In this document: in pieces, positions 37,421 to 48,628 of the stretch
How the letters are laid out: every line of letters begins with the position of its first letter
How positions within the stretch are numbered: the stretch's first letter is position 1
Made by a program: the position numbers and the translations under genes
Notes under the pieces: model-generated
The model's input: only the letters and a program-made list of their open reading frames with translations
Database searches by the model: none
What the model was told of the DNA's origin: nothing
Assembly: GCA_038502055.1 (NCBI GenBank)
Contig: JAXRKN010000039.1
Span: 4,402,001 to 4,466,000, forward strand
Direction: 5' to 3'
Origin: Tanytarsus gracilentus
Taxonomy: Eukaryota > Arthropoda > Insecta > Diptera > Chironomidae
Length of the DNA: 64,000 nt

Positions 37421-38171
37421 ATGTCAGCAATAAGGATCTTTTCGGTTCAAAAATACGGTAAAATTTAGTTTGTGCTCGTTAAATTTTAATTTCAACTTAA
37501 AGTCAACTCAATAATGTGAAATTTCACAACTTTTTTTCACAGGAAAACAAATTTTACGTCCAACTTATCGATTCGCCTCTTCAGAAGTCTCACAAACTAA
37601 AGACCATCAAGCAAATCTATCAAACTCTCGAGCACATGGTGAATTTATCTATGTGAATAAAGATGGGCCCTCGATGGCGTTCAAAGATGTCACCGATCGC
37701 GCTGCCACAACGATGTTCCTCACCGAATGCTTTCGAGGCTTGGCCGTCACACTCGGTACAATTTTCAAGGAGCCAGCAACAATCAATTATCCATTCGAGA
37801 AGGGACCCCTTTCTCCCCGATTCCGTGGTGAGCATGCGTTGAGACGTTATCCGAGCGGTGAGGAACGCTGCATTGCTTGTAAGCTCTGCGAAGCCATTTG
37901 CCCAGCTCAAGCTATCACAATTGAGGCTGAAGAGCGTTCCGACGGAAGTCGACGTACGACACGTTACGATATTGACATGACGAAGTGCATTTATTGCGGC
38001 TTTTGTCAGGAAGCATGTCCTGTTGATGCCATCGTCGAAGGACCAAATTTTGAATTCTCCACCGAGACTCACGAAGAATTGCTTTACAATAAAGAAAAAC
38101 TTCTCAGCAACGGAGACAAATGGGAATCGGAAATTGCATCAAACATTCATGCTGATCATCTCTACCGTTAA
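37421..38171 (+). CDS. ND-23: NADH dehydrogenase iron-sulfur protein 8 (TYKY / ND-23)
   Basis: Complex I core subunit that carries iron-sulfur clusters N6a and N6b on the electron path to ubiquinone. Exons 37421-37457 and 37543-38171 give 221 aa, normal length. The first residues (SAIRIFSVQKYGKQILRPTY) look like a mitochondrial presequence. The two ferredoxin-type motifs are CIACKLCEAICP and CIYCGFCQEACP, each with four cysteines in CxxCxxCxxxCP order. The C-terminus NIHADHLYR is conserved. The neighbour COMMD3-like gene starts 198 bp downstream on the same strand. Confidence 0.96.
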
Positions 38172-38369
38172 ATGTTTTTATGTTGCATAAATGTGCAGCA
38201 AGCTTGTGGTCAGCTTAGAGAATTTATTATAATAAAAAAATATTGGACGGAAAAAAGTTGACTTTAAATCAGCTGATAGTCGATAATGGCAATTCCAACG
38301 TAGATTATGAATTTAATTTGGACTGTCTTTGATTGTTTTTGAGATTTTTTTAAAATTTATTTAATTACA

Positions 38370-39004
38370 ATGGAAGTTCCATTTGAACTATCGAGCGTGG
38401 CGGTCGATGGTATTAAACTACTGAATAGTGTGATAAGTGAAGAACTAAGTAAAAAGATTATAGTTAATGCTGTAAAGCAATTGCTGATAACTGGACCAGG
38501 TAAAATGTTTTAATTATTAAAGATTAAATTATTTAAAAATTACTTTCAGCCCTCCCAGCACGTGCTGATATTTACAAGTCAGAAATCCGTTCAGATGCAA
38601 TAAAGGCTGATTTTGGGATTTGTTCACTTCTCGTCACTTCCGCTCAACACGACATCGACGCCATAAAATTCAAAATTCTCCTCGATCATCATAAAATTAA
38701 TGCTAAAACAAATTCACAGCTGGTCGAGTCATTTGACAAGTTTAGAGAAGAAATCAAGAGTCGCCTCGAAAAATATGGCAATTCTCACAATATTCCAACT
38801 CTAACAGATATCGATTATGAGATTCAGCATAAAACAATTCCAGCGGGTGAAATCGTGTTCAAACTAATTTTAAAAGGTTTCGATCACGTTAAGAATGAAA
38901 AAGTGATTATTGAAGAATTTTATTGCAACAACGAGGAACTTCAATTGTTAATTTCAAAAATCAAGGATATTGAGCGACACTGCGAGAGATTCAGCAAAAC
39001 TTGA
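38370..39004 (+). CDS. COMMD3: COMM domain-containing protein, most like COMMD3
   Basis: COMMD proteins form the Commander complex with CCDC22/CCDC93 and act in endosomal cargo recycling. Exons 38370-38499 and 38550-39004 give 194 aa, the length I recall for COMMD3. The N-terminal helical domain precedes the C-terminal COMM domain (from LTDIDYEIQHK to the end), with the typical EEFYCNNEELQLL strand-helix and KIKDIERHCERF helix. The subfamily call rests on length and on the end of the COMM helix; another COMMD member is possible. It is convergent with MMADHC, with 97 bp between stops. Confidence 0.78.
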
Positions 39005-39101
39005 AGCTTTTAATTCAATGAATTTATTTTGAATAATTTTATTTCTTTCATCAAAATAAATTTGCGTTTTACCTCAACTAATTTAAATAATTCATCTACA
39101 G

Positions 39102-40027
39102 TCAATCGTCTTCTTCGAGCACAAGATCCTTGAACATTTCCATCGATGGGAGGTTTGTGAAAATTGAACCGTTGAATTTGGCCGATTTGTCTTCTGAAAT
39201 TAATAAACAATCCAGACCCTTGATCTCTTCGAGCTTCATACAGAGTCCACGGAATCTTTCGTCATTTTTATAGAGCGATTTTGGGTGATAAGAAAAGAAA
39301 GCTTTTCCAGAGAATGGATTAACAAAATCACTCCAAAATCCGTTGAGTCGCAAACGTTGGCAGATGTCGCGAGACGCGTGAACAAAATCAATCGCTGCTT
39401 TCTCATGATCAGTTACCGTCGACGCTTGACTTAGAGTTATTAGTGATAAAGTCGTGTTTTCATTGATCACTTCAGGTGCTTAAAATAAGCTCAAATGTTA
39501 CATATGTTGAAAACATCCAGCAGGAAAACTTACCAGGGAAAATTTCATTTAGACTTCTTCTTATTAAAACGGGACACTTCTTGAAATTGATGTGCAATCT
39601 GCTCTTGTCCTTGTTATCAAAGTCAATCAGTTGTTTAAAATCAACAGGTGATGATGTCGATTGATACGAAATATAAGCAGGTCCGATTAGTCCTTGTCGT
39701 AGGAAAAATCGATTATTTTTTGCTAGAGGAAAAAGTTCCCAATTCGCGCCATTCTCATAAGTCATTACACCTTTGCTCGTTGCTGCATCTTAAAAATAAA
39801 AAAATCAATGTCAATGCCATTCGCGAAGATACGCAATTTAAATTGGATGACGAAATAATTTTCAATAACTTACTTTTAATCTTTGACTGTACGATTTTAT
39901 ACGGTGATTTTGAGTTACTCGAGCTTCGCGAGTACGCAGCTAGCAGTAGAACATTCCTATTTCGATTAAATAAGCCTCGTTGATGCCCAATGAACAGAGG
40001 GAAAATTTTTAATGTTAAACCTCGCAT
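39102..40027 (-). CDS. MMADHC: MMADHC (cobalamin trafficking protein CblD)
   Basis: Adaptor that directs cobalamin to methionine synthase in cytosol or methylmalonyl-CoA mutase in mitochondria. Exons 40027-39874, 39788-39534 and 39478-39102 give 261 aa. The N-terminus is basic and hydrophobic, like a mitochondrial presequence. Family signatures are CPVLIRRSLNEIFPG, ICQRLRLNGFWSDF, NPFSGKAFFSYHP and FNGSIFTNLPS. Both introns are short (85 and 55 bp) and phase 1. The start is the first ATG in frame. It is shorter than the human protein, mainly in the linker after the presequence. Confidence 0.9.
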
Positions 40028-40154
40028 ATGAATTTTTTTATTTATAAATAAAAATTAATCCGGATGTACGGATTAAAGTTATTTTTTTTATAAAATTTGA
40101 ATTATTAAAAGACGTTATTTTTTTATTCAGTTATAATTTTTTAACATATCTAAT

Positions 40155-43100
40155 TTATTTCCTCCAGTATTGCGCTAATTTATGAATTTGTTCGACCAGC
40201 GCTGGCATTACTGCTGTTACGGAAATGTCGAGGAGATTTTGAAGGTGCTGAACAGCTTCTTCGTCAGTTAAATTAAGTCTCAAGTTGTCTTCGACTTTCT
40301 TGACAGCCTTGTCAGGCTCGAGTGCAATATCCGGTACGGAGGCATCAGTCATAAGCGAGAAAAGATTAAGCATGACATTTGCGTGTCTTCGAAGATGCAG
40401 AAAAGCAGTGTAGCATTGTTTTCTAAATTCGTCATAGTATAAAGAGTTCATGCCACCCATCGCATCCACCATTTCCTTGCTGAGTTTCATTGGAGCAGGA
40501 AGCGGTTTTGGATCGCGACCGAGAATCTAAAAAATTTAATTATTAAAATATGCATGTTATAGAAATGATTAAAACTCACATATCCAAAGTCAATGTGGAA
40601 CAAATTTCCATTTTTCGTTAGAAGTAAATTATCTAAATGACGATCACCAACACCGAGCAGATATGTAATTACGCAATATCCAGCACAACTCTTGATATAA
40701 GTGTCCATCACCTCTCCTTGAATGCCCAACGGTGAATTTTCACATGCATGGTATTTTTTGAAGAAATTCAATATCGAGCCTTCACTTGCGATGGCCTCAG
40801 CGACAGTAATTGAGTCAATGTATTGCATAAATCCGTGCTTTGTCGAAGTTGCAAGTACACGATAAGGTGTTAATTTTAGGTCTAGATTTTCCTTCCTCAG
40901 AAGTTTATCCATTAGTGTTATCATTTGAAGAATGAGTTGATCTTGTCTCAAATCGTCACCGTGCTTGAAAATTGCAACATACTCCTTGTCAGTGGTCGTC
41001 AGAAAAGTTAATTTTGATGGCATTAGAGCACTCTTAAAGAGAGAAACTTTTGATGCGACAATTCCTTTTATAAATATATTCGGATCAAGTGGAAGCGGTC
41101 GTGGTTCGAAGCTGGTAAAATTGATTTTAAATTCATCGGAATCGCTAAGTAGTTGCTGAAACTTTTTAGTTTTCTTCTCTCTACTTCCAGACTCTTTCGC
41201 CACAAGTTTAACTAACTTCACGAGATTTTCAATAAAAATTGTCTGCTTCTCTAAATTCGCATGAATAATTTTTAAATCGGTGCTTCCAATTTCGAGGGTT
41301 CTCTTGAAAATTTTCAACACAGTCATGTACATTTCTCTGACACGTTCATCTTGCTTTCTAACCGTCTCATGATTCTCGCATTCAATCGATAAATACCAAT
41401 AGAAGTAATTAGCTAAAGTTGAATTTTTACAAGCACGCTGTATGAGAAAAGTCGCTAAATCACAGATGTAGGAAACTTTGGAGTTCATAAGAGTATTGGA
41501 GATATCTGATGCATTATCATTTGATTCCTCAATCGTGCACTCAGCATTATCAGGCTGATCGTAAAAAATTGAACTTGACATGATCGGCTGCTGATTGATT
41601 GGCGGAACGATGATTTCTTCTGCGGCAGCATTAAGTTGCGATGTCATCGATTGAGCTAATTAAATTTTAAGATTAAATTCCATTACAATGATAAATTTAA
41701 ATAAACTCACTCATTGAATCTGATACGGAGCTCAACTGATCGTTTGGCGTTGAATTATCATCGATCGACTTTAGAATGTCCTTTTCATTCATCATGCGTT
41801 GATAACACCCGAAAATATCATCGAAATTTTCATATTTTAATGCTTGCACGAGTTGCAACAGATAAAGCAACAGATCATCGTCCTGTGCTTGCTTTAATCG
41901 AGTAATTGCATATCTCCTCACGGCTGGATGCTGAAAGTTCGGGCTCAGTAACTCGAGGGCATCCTCAACGTCCATCGGTGTCCATAAGTCGAGAAGATTG
42001 AGAGCTTGACGAACTTCTGCCGCCGTCTGCCAGTTAATACATTTCAGAAATTTAGTCAGTGCCTTCTTGTGTGAGCTCAAGTAGAAACGATATTTCCATA
42101 TCAAGTCTTGCTCTTCACTGTTCAACTGGAATGTTGGTGGATATCGATAGACAACGGTATGAAGTTGATCTCTAATATGCGCCGTGGGCTTTGCATCTCG
42201 ATCCGATAGTCCAGATCTCGCTGAACGTGCTAACCTGTGGTGCTTTCTCTCCACAAGGTTTTCCTATATAAAAAAATTAGTAACAAATAATTGAGATTTA
42301 GATTAAAAACGATTACACTATTGAAATGTGCGCGATAATTTGATGAAGCATTTTTCTGTGTGTTTCTCCCGAAAGAATCTAATAATTTGTGAAGAAATTT
42401 TGCAATTGCGCGAAATCTTCAATAAAATTATTTTTCAGGGTCATCACATGGGACTTCCTTTAATTAAAATGCATTTATGTGTGTGTGTGCTTTGCTCAAT
42501 TATGTCAGAATTCATTAAATAAATAAGTAAGTTAGCTCATCACACGTCAAGATTAAAAATGATACTGAAATTAATTATGAGAGCAAGAAAATTTGCGAGA
42601 GTAATTGAAGCAATTTGTAAATATGTGATAAGAAATAAAACGAGAGACTTTATATATGCAACAACTAATTTTTTTTTGATACACAATCACGTTGCCATGC
42701 TTGTCAGTTCAATTTAAAATTGATTGCTCGCTCACCTGTAAGATTTCAGAGTCAGGCACCATCACCAGTCGCGGTTTTGAGACAAAGTTAAATTTTCTAT
42801 CGCCCGTCGGCTCGTAGTAGATGATTGCGTAGTTTTTGTCATTATATGTCACAGTTGGAAATTCAATCATGAGATAGAGGTAATCGGATTCACGCTTTTC
42901 ACGCTCATTAATCAGCTCAATTTCACGAAACGTGAGTCTATCGAGCCAATCGACCTTTTCAATCTGTCCATTTCGATGTTTCTTGGCTAGCTTCGCCAGT
43001 CGTTGCATTTGATGCACTGAAGTGTAGTCGTCTTTGGTTTTGCCTAGTGTCTCCGTGGGGTGTGCTTCCTTATCTGGCCAAACTTTTAAATCAAACATTC

Positions 43101-43512
43101 CTTCGCGTAAAATTCCATGTTTACCGAACACAGATATAGATGTGCCTCCAATCACTGACATTTTTCCACTTCCTACGCAATCGTAAATAGTAAATCCCAG
43201 TACAGCTGTTCGTGGAAGATCAGAAAAACTAAATGGCAATTGAATCCACTCGTTCCAGTTCCATCTTTTACTAAATGCCTTATAGGATGTTGTTACTGGC
43301 AAACCAAATGGCTTATCGTTGTTAAAGCACTGGATTTTTACCATAAAAGGCGCACAGGTCTCTGAATAAATTCCCGAGTGACATAAAATTGGATTCTCCA
43401 AGAGTTTTTCAAAATCTGGCTTCTTTGCAACGCCATCGATTGAGCCTATTTTAATTTGCACCCGTTGCTCTAGCGAACAACTATATACGTATCTAAAGAT
43501 ATTGTCTTCCAT
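40155..43512 (-). CDS. Vps34: Phosphatidylinositol 3-kinase catalytic subunit type 3 (Vps34)
   Basis: Class III PI 3-kinase that makes PI3P on endosomes and autophagosomes in complex with Vps15 and Beclin-1. Exons 43512-42736, 42263-41711, 41655-40580 and 40526-40155 give 925 aa. An N-terminal C2 domain (MEDNIFRYVYSCSLEQRV) is followed by the helical PIK domain around residues 270-550 and the kinase domain with FKHGDDLRQDQL, the catalytic loop GVGDRHLDNLL at about 778-788 and HIDFGY at 797-802. The C-terminal helix ending IHKLAQYWRK is diagnostic for Vps34. It is divergent from Pgam5 (165 bp between starts). Confidence 0.96.
42264..42735 (-). other. Vps34: Vps34 intron 1 (472 bp)
   Basis: Intron between exons 1 and 2 of Vps34, much longer than the other introns of this gene. 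It contains a short (GT)n run near 42478-42489 and no gene. Confidence 0.8.
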
Positions 43513-43677
43513 GCCAACTAATCAATGAATTTACTAAATTTTTTAATTTTTACAATATTTCTTTCCTTTGTTTTTTGTTTTCTTTTGATTTTTTGTTCGG
43601 ATTAAAGTTTCGTTCGAATTGCGAAAAAAAAATATTTTTTTAGACGTGATTTTGCAAAATTAAATTTTTCACATAAA

Positions 43678-44697
43678 ATGAGTTTAAAACTCCTGTCAAA
43701 AATTGCAAAATACAGTGCAGCATCGATTGGCGGTGTTTCGTTAATTTACAGCTTTAATAAAAAGAGAGTTAATACTGTTCATAACTCGTGGATTTCGGAT
43801 TTTCGACCAACAACAAGTGAGTAAAAAATTAAAAGTGTTATTTAAAATATTCATTAATGATTTTTGTGTAGCATGGGACTTTAATTGGGATCACCGAGCA
43901 CCGACAAGTTTAATTAAGCCACTTCCAGCTAATCCCACAAGTGAGCAAGAAAACGAATACAATCGCAAGCTTGAAAAGCACAAGCCAAAAGCAGTTCGTC
44001 ATGTCATTCTTATTAGACATGGTCAATATGTCTACGGGGAAACAGATAAAGAGAGATTTCTCACTGAACTCGGTCGACAGCAAGCGACGCTTACAGGAAA
44101 AAGATTAAGCGAAGTTGGAATCAAGCTTGACAATGTAGTCGTGAGCACAATGACAAGAGCCCAGGAGACAGCGAATCTCATCCTCAAGCAGCTTCCGAAA
44201 AGTGAAAAAATAAAGAGAGATGATTGTAGGATGTTAGAGGAGGGTGCTGTTTGCAAGCCAAGTAAGACTAAATATAGGTCATTTATCATCGTAACAACAA
44301 AAAACATTTTTATTCTTAGTTCCAGAAATTGACTATTGGAACCCAGATGAATCCGAATTTTTCATAGACAACGCAAGAATCGAGGCAGCATTTAGAAAAT
44401 ATATCCATAGGTACTTACATACCCATTTTTAATTCACTAAAACTAGTTTTTATTTTACATCCTTATAGAGCCGAACCATCGCAACAAAGTGATTCATACA
44501 CGATGCTAGTCTGTCACGGAAACGTTATTCGTTATTTCTTGTGTCGTGCTCTTCAACTCGCTCCGGAAGCGTGGTTGCGATTTAATATTCATCACGCTAG
44601 TGTCACGTGGCTTGTGCTCTATCCCAACGGTCGGGTCGTTGTTAAATTCTTTGGAGATTGTGGCTTTATGCCACCCAAATTTGTCACTCTATCATAA
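43678..44697 (+). CDS. Pgam5: Mitochondrial Ser/Thr protein phosphatase PGAM5
   Basis: Phosphoglycerate-mutase-fold protein of the mitochondrial membrane that acts as a histidine-based Ser/Thr phosphatase in mitochondrial quality control. Exons 43678-43816, 43872-44261, 44320-44410 and 44469-44697 give 282 aa. The N-terminal segment KYSAASIGGVSLIYSF is a short membrane anchor; WDFNWDHRAP is the conserved activation motif; the catalytic phosphohistidine is in LIRHGQY, with MTRAQET, LEEGAVCKP and the second His in VCHGNVIRYF. The end GDCGFMPPKFVTLS is conserved. The start at 43678 is 165 bp from Vps34. Confidence 0.94.
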
Positions 44698-44808
44698 AGA
44701 ATGCCATAAGAATAAATGTAACTGAAAAAATATTTTAAATAATATTTCGATCACTTCGCCATCCCTTTGTAAAATTTCTCGCGCGCCTAAAAAATAAATA
44801 GAATTAAA

Positions 44809-45723
44809 ATGTGTGGTAGAACCTGTATGACACTAAGTCCTGAAGAAGTGATATGTGCATGCGTTTATAAGATCAAGAATGACAAAGTTAAGCCTGAATA
44901 TCGTCGTGAATTTAACTTAGGAAGAGAGTACAAAAAATCGTATAATCTTCCACCTTCATTTCTGTCGCCAATTATTGTCTCTTCAAAGCACTTTGATGAG
45001 AAGGCGGACTCATCAGAACGCACAATTATTCCTGCACTATGGGGTGTCATTCCACGCTGGCACAAAGGAGATTACTCAAAACATGAGCTAACAACGAATA
45101 ATTGCCGAATGGAGAGTCTTGAACAGTCAAAACTCTATCGACCTCTGTTAACTGCTGGTAAGCGTTGTGTAATGGTTGTGGAAGGATTTTATGAATGGAA
45201 AACTGTAGATCCAAAACTTAAGTCATCAGAGCGGCCAGTTTATTTCATTCATATGCCACAAGTTGATGAAAAGACACGCATGGAAGATAAATCGACATGG
45301 ACTTGTGAGGATGTTAATTTGATGCACGTTGCTGGACTATTTGACGTGTGGCATGACGAAAATAGAGACTCAATCTACAGCTTTACAATATTGACTTATG
45401 AATCTGATGTTTATTTCTCATGGCTTCATCATCGCACGCCTGCTATTTTAGAGACTGACGATCAAGTTAGGGACTGGTTGGACTATGAGAGAGTTCCTCA
45501 TGAGGTTGCACTAAAATCTATTAAAAAACCAAAGAATCTTATTTGGCATGAAGTCTCGCATGCCGTGAATAGCACTCGCAATCAATCGGGCTTATGTAAT
45601 AAACCTCTTGACGATGTCAAAGCAAAAGGATCAATTTTAAATTGGTTTAAAAATTCTAAAATTTCACCTCAAAAGAAACAAGAAAAATCAGAAAGTTCTC
45701 CAAAGCGAGCGAAGAAGGAATAA
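44809..45723 (+). CDS. HMCES: Abasic site processing protein HMCES (SRAP domain), single exon
   Basis: Forms a thiazolidine DNA-protein crosslink with abasic sites in single-stranded DNA during replication. 304 aa in one exon. The catalytic Cys2 directly follows the start (MCGRT), which fixes the start codon because Met1 must be removed. The active-site Asn is in TTNNCRMES, the Glu in VVEGFYEW and the His in LHHRTPAI. The tail has KGSILNWFKN, which may be a PCNA-binding-like motif, and then a basic, Ser/Lys-rich end. Its stop is 45 bp from the stop of the convergent Nxf2-like gene. Confidence 0.94.
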   Translation: MCGRTCMTLSPEEVICACVYKIKNDKVKPEYRREFNLGREYKKSYNLPPSFLSPIIVSSKHFDEKADSSERTIIPALWGVIPRWHKGDYSKHELTTNNCRMESLEQSKLYRPLLTAGKRCVMVVEGFYEWKTVDPKLKSSERPVYFIHMPQVDEKTRMEDKSTWTCEDVNLMHVAGLFDVWHDENRDSIYSFTILTYESDVYFSWLHHRTPAILETDDQVRDWLDYERVPHEVALKSIKKPKNLIWHEVSHAVNSTRNQSGLCNKPLDDVKAKGSILNWFKNSKISPQKKQEKSESSPKRAKKE

Positions 45724-45768
45724 ATTTTAAACATTTTAAATTCATAAAATTATTTTATTGATCGATAT

Positions 45769-48476
45769 CTACTTGATATTAAAAACCTCATCGGGAATTC
45801 TGTTTTCATTCATGTTCTCGTTAAAAAGAGCCAAAGTCACCTTAATATCCCAGAAATTTTCCTCGAGAAGCCTAAAATTAATTTAATTATAAAATTTAAA
45901 TTAAATTATCAAATAAATTTTACTCACTTCAAGCAGTACTCTTTCTTGCATTGCATTAGCTCTTGCAACATCACAAGCTTAAGTGTTTTCGACTCCATTT
46001 CCGTGGGTAATAAGTCACGGCAATTTTCAATTAAATCATTATACTTGGCAGATTCAACTTTTTTGCTTGCAGCCTCACGTTGCGCAATCGTTGGATTTCT
46101 GAATAGCATTTGATCGTTGGTAATGTAAAATTCACAATTTCGAGATTCGATTATGAAGGTACGAGTGAAGCCAAGAAGGAATGGCTGATCGTTACTGAGA
46201 TCTTCCATAAATCCACTGACAATTATAACGATTTGAGGTTTCTCCGGATCAAAGTACGGAACATCTATGTTACAGTTTGTGAGATCATGCTTCGTCTTGG
46301 GAAGATCATTCAGGAGCCGTTTGATGTTCTCCATTCCAATGTAGACTTTATCAACTACCTTGCTTAAATTCGAAATCTTTTTTAGATTTCTATCGAAATT
46401 AACATATTTTTGGACACGTGGATAAATCTCATTAAATGGAAGCACTTCCTTTTCCTTGTTGAACTCATAATTAATGCACATGGTGAGCATTGAATTTTTT
46501 CGATACATCTGCTTAAGTTGATGCCGCTCGAAAGAGTCCCAAAGCGTAAAGAAGTGGTTGAGAAATTCACCGACGACCGTGTAGACATCAATTGTAACGA
46601 GATAGTTTTTGAAGGTAATTAAAAAGTTTTCCTGGTGAACACGATGACCATCAAGCCATTGCAGGCTTGGGAAGTAATTTCCGACAGCCTTAGTATATTC
46701 AATTGGGTCTTGATTGCAAATGGGATTGCCGTCTAAGAAAACTTCAACGATAGTATTTGAACGGCGGATTCCATCTAATTTTTCGATATTGTTATTTCTC
46801 AAATTAAGCATCTTTAGCTTATCAAAAGCCCCGAGTACCGATAGTCCTTCGCATTTCGATAAGCCGCAGTTTTCAAGGCTGATTTCAGTTAGCTGATTTG
46901 ACACGTGACGACATTGATCGAGTATAAAGTTGAGGTTGTTGCAATTATCGAAGCATATGTAAATGTTGGACAAGAGTTCTTCCTTGAAAAAGTCATTCAA
47001 GTTTAGTTTGTTGTTCTTGATTCGATGAGAAATTACGTATTTTAGATTTTCGCTCCAGTCCACCTGCTCCTCTTTAAATTCGGCCACATTAAAGTTGATA
47101 TGAATATTGTACTGGACAGTGCCTTCGCTATTCATCGGCACTTTGAGACACTTTTGCATCATGATCTTGATAGCATCAAAGTTTTTATAGAGAAAAAACT
47201 CGTCACGATTTTTAAATCTCTTCGAGTAGCATGGAAAAAATGTTGAATTAAAACAGACGTCTTTTGCCAACACTCTCAAAATTTGTTCTCGCTTGTACTG
47301 ATCATCGTGATGGACTAAAACTTTTGACCAATAGTTATCATCACGCAAGTTATAGAGAGTTTTGAGCATTACGATGCGATTCTTAAGTGAAATTGAGGTT
47401 CCATCTTTGATACTTTCATTTGGAATGGTTTTGTTTCCAATCTTGATTGCTTGTCCTTTAATGTTGGTCTTATAAATTGACGATACGCTGACAATTGGAA
47501 CGTTATCGAGCTTTCTAAGCTTTGGTAAGATTTCACGAACAATTTCCATATAGTTTGCCAGATTGTTGCAGCATTCGTTACCCTTAATGTAGAGCTCTTG
47601 GATATTGAAAAATTTGAGAATCTTCAACTCTTCAATGTCCTTAATTTTGTTAAAGCTCAAGTCGAGAATCTCCATCTGCAAATTGTGTAAAACGCTGAAT
47701 GGGAAAAGATTTTTGATTCCATTATTGGCAAACTTGAAGATGCGAAAGGGTGAGTTTCCCTTAAGCTGCTGGTGTCCATTTAGTTGACTCAAAATTAGAT
47801 CCAATGTCCCTTGATTTCCGAGGTTGATACACATTTCTTTGAACTCTGGATGATGTCCAAATTCATCACAGTTCAGAGCTCTGTTGCCGCCTAAAGTTGT
47901 CGATTGTTTGATGCATTTGGTGAGGACGGTGTTGATTTTCAGATAGAATCGGTGACTATTTTGACACTCAGCAACGCCGACTTTAACAACAACCTGAAGA
48001 GATCTTTCTTTCGACGGGATCAATAATTTTCTGTCGAAAATCTTTTTCATCGCACCAAATTCCTTTGAAATGAAAAAGTAATCAATGGTCGATCCCCGCC
48101 GGTAGCCAATTGGAATGAACAATTCACCATCGACAACATCGAAAAATGCTTCCAGCACTTCCTCTTTCGAGTGTTGTCCATCATGATGGACTAAAATTTG
48201 ATGCCAGTATAAAGACGACTGAAGCGCTCCAATGTCATAATTTTCGCAGTCATTTGATGAGTGGACACCTTTGTTTTGTTCATAGAAAATGATTGGATCA
48301 TCTCCAGTTGCAAATTGAATGCATTTTGGTGTGGGAAATCCTTTTAGTTCCTCGATTATTTTATTTGAAGCTAATGAAAATGAAATTAATGTGAAATTTG
48401 ATATGTTGAGGACATTTTGTCAATTACCTGAGGTTAGCTGTGAAAGTAATTGTTGCATAAACCGTTGATCCATCAT
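45769..48476 (-). CDS. nxf2: Nuclear RNA export factor with duplicated RRM-LRR module (Nxf2-like)
   Basis: NXF-family protein. Exons 48476-48428, 48370-45928 and 45871-45769 give 864 aa. Two RNA-binding modules occur in tandem: RRM-like parts open with YWHQILVHHDGQ (about residue 71) and YWSKVLVHHDDQ (about 364), each followed by leucine-rich repeats (ILDLSFNKIKDIEEL near 245; LKMLNLRNNNIEKLDGI near 535). An NTF2-like domain (about 590-775) and a C-terminal UBA-like end (LLEENFWDIKVTLALFNE) complete the protein. Bulk mRNA exporter Nxf1 has one module; the double layout is that of Drosophila Nxf2, which works with Panoramix in piRNA-guided silencing. The role here is inference from that layout. 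It is divergent from PARP16 by 152 bp. Confidence 0.85.
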
Positions 48477-48628
48477 TTTAAAGCCGAATATTAAATATAA
48501 AATTTAATCATCTCAAATTTCGCCGATCCGCCCTTGTGAAAATGTAATTTTTTTTGTAAACAATTCGAACCCTGAAAAGTAATCTTTAAAAACACTGATG
48601 TGTACAAATTGCAAATTATTTAAAAATT

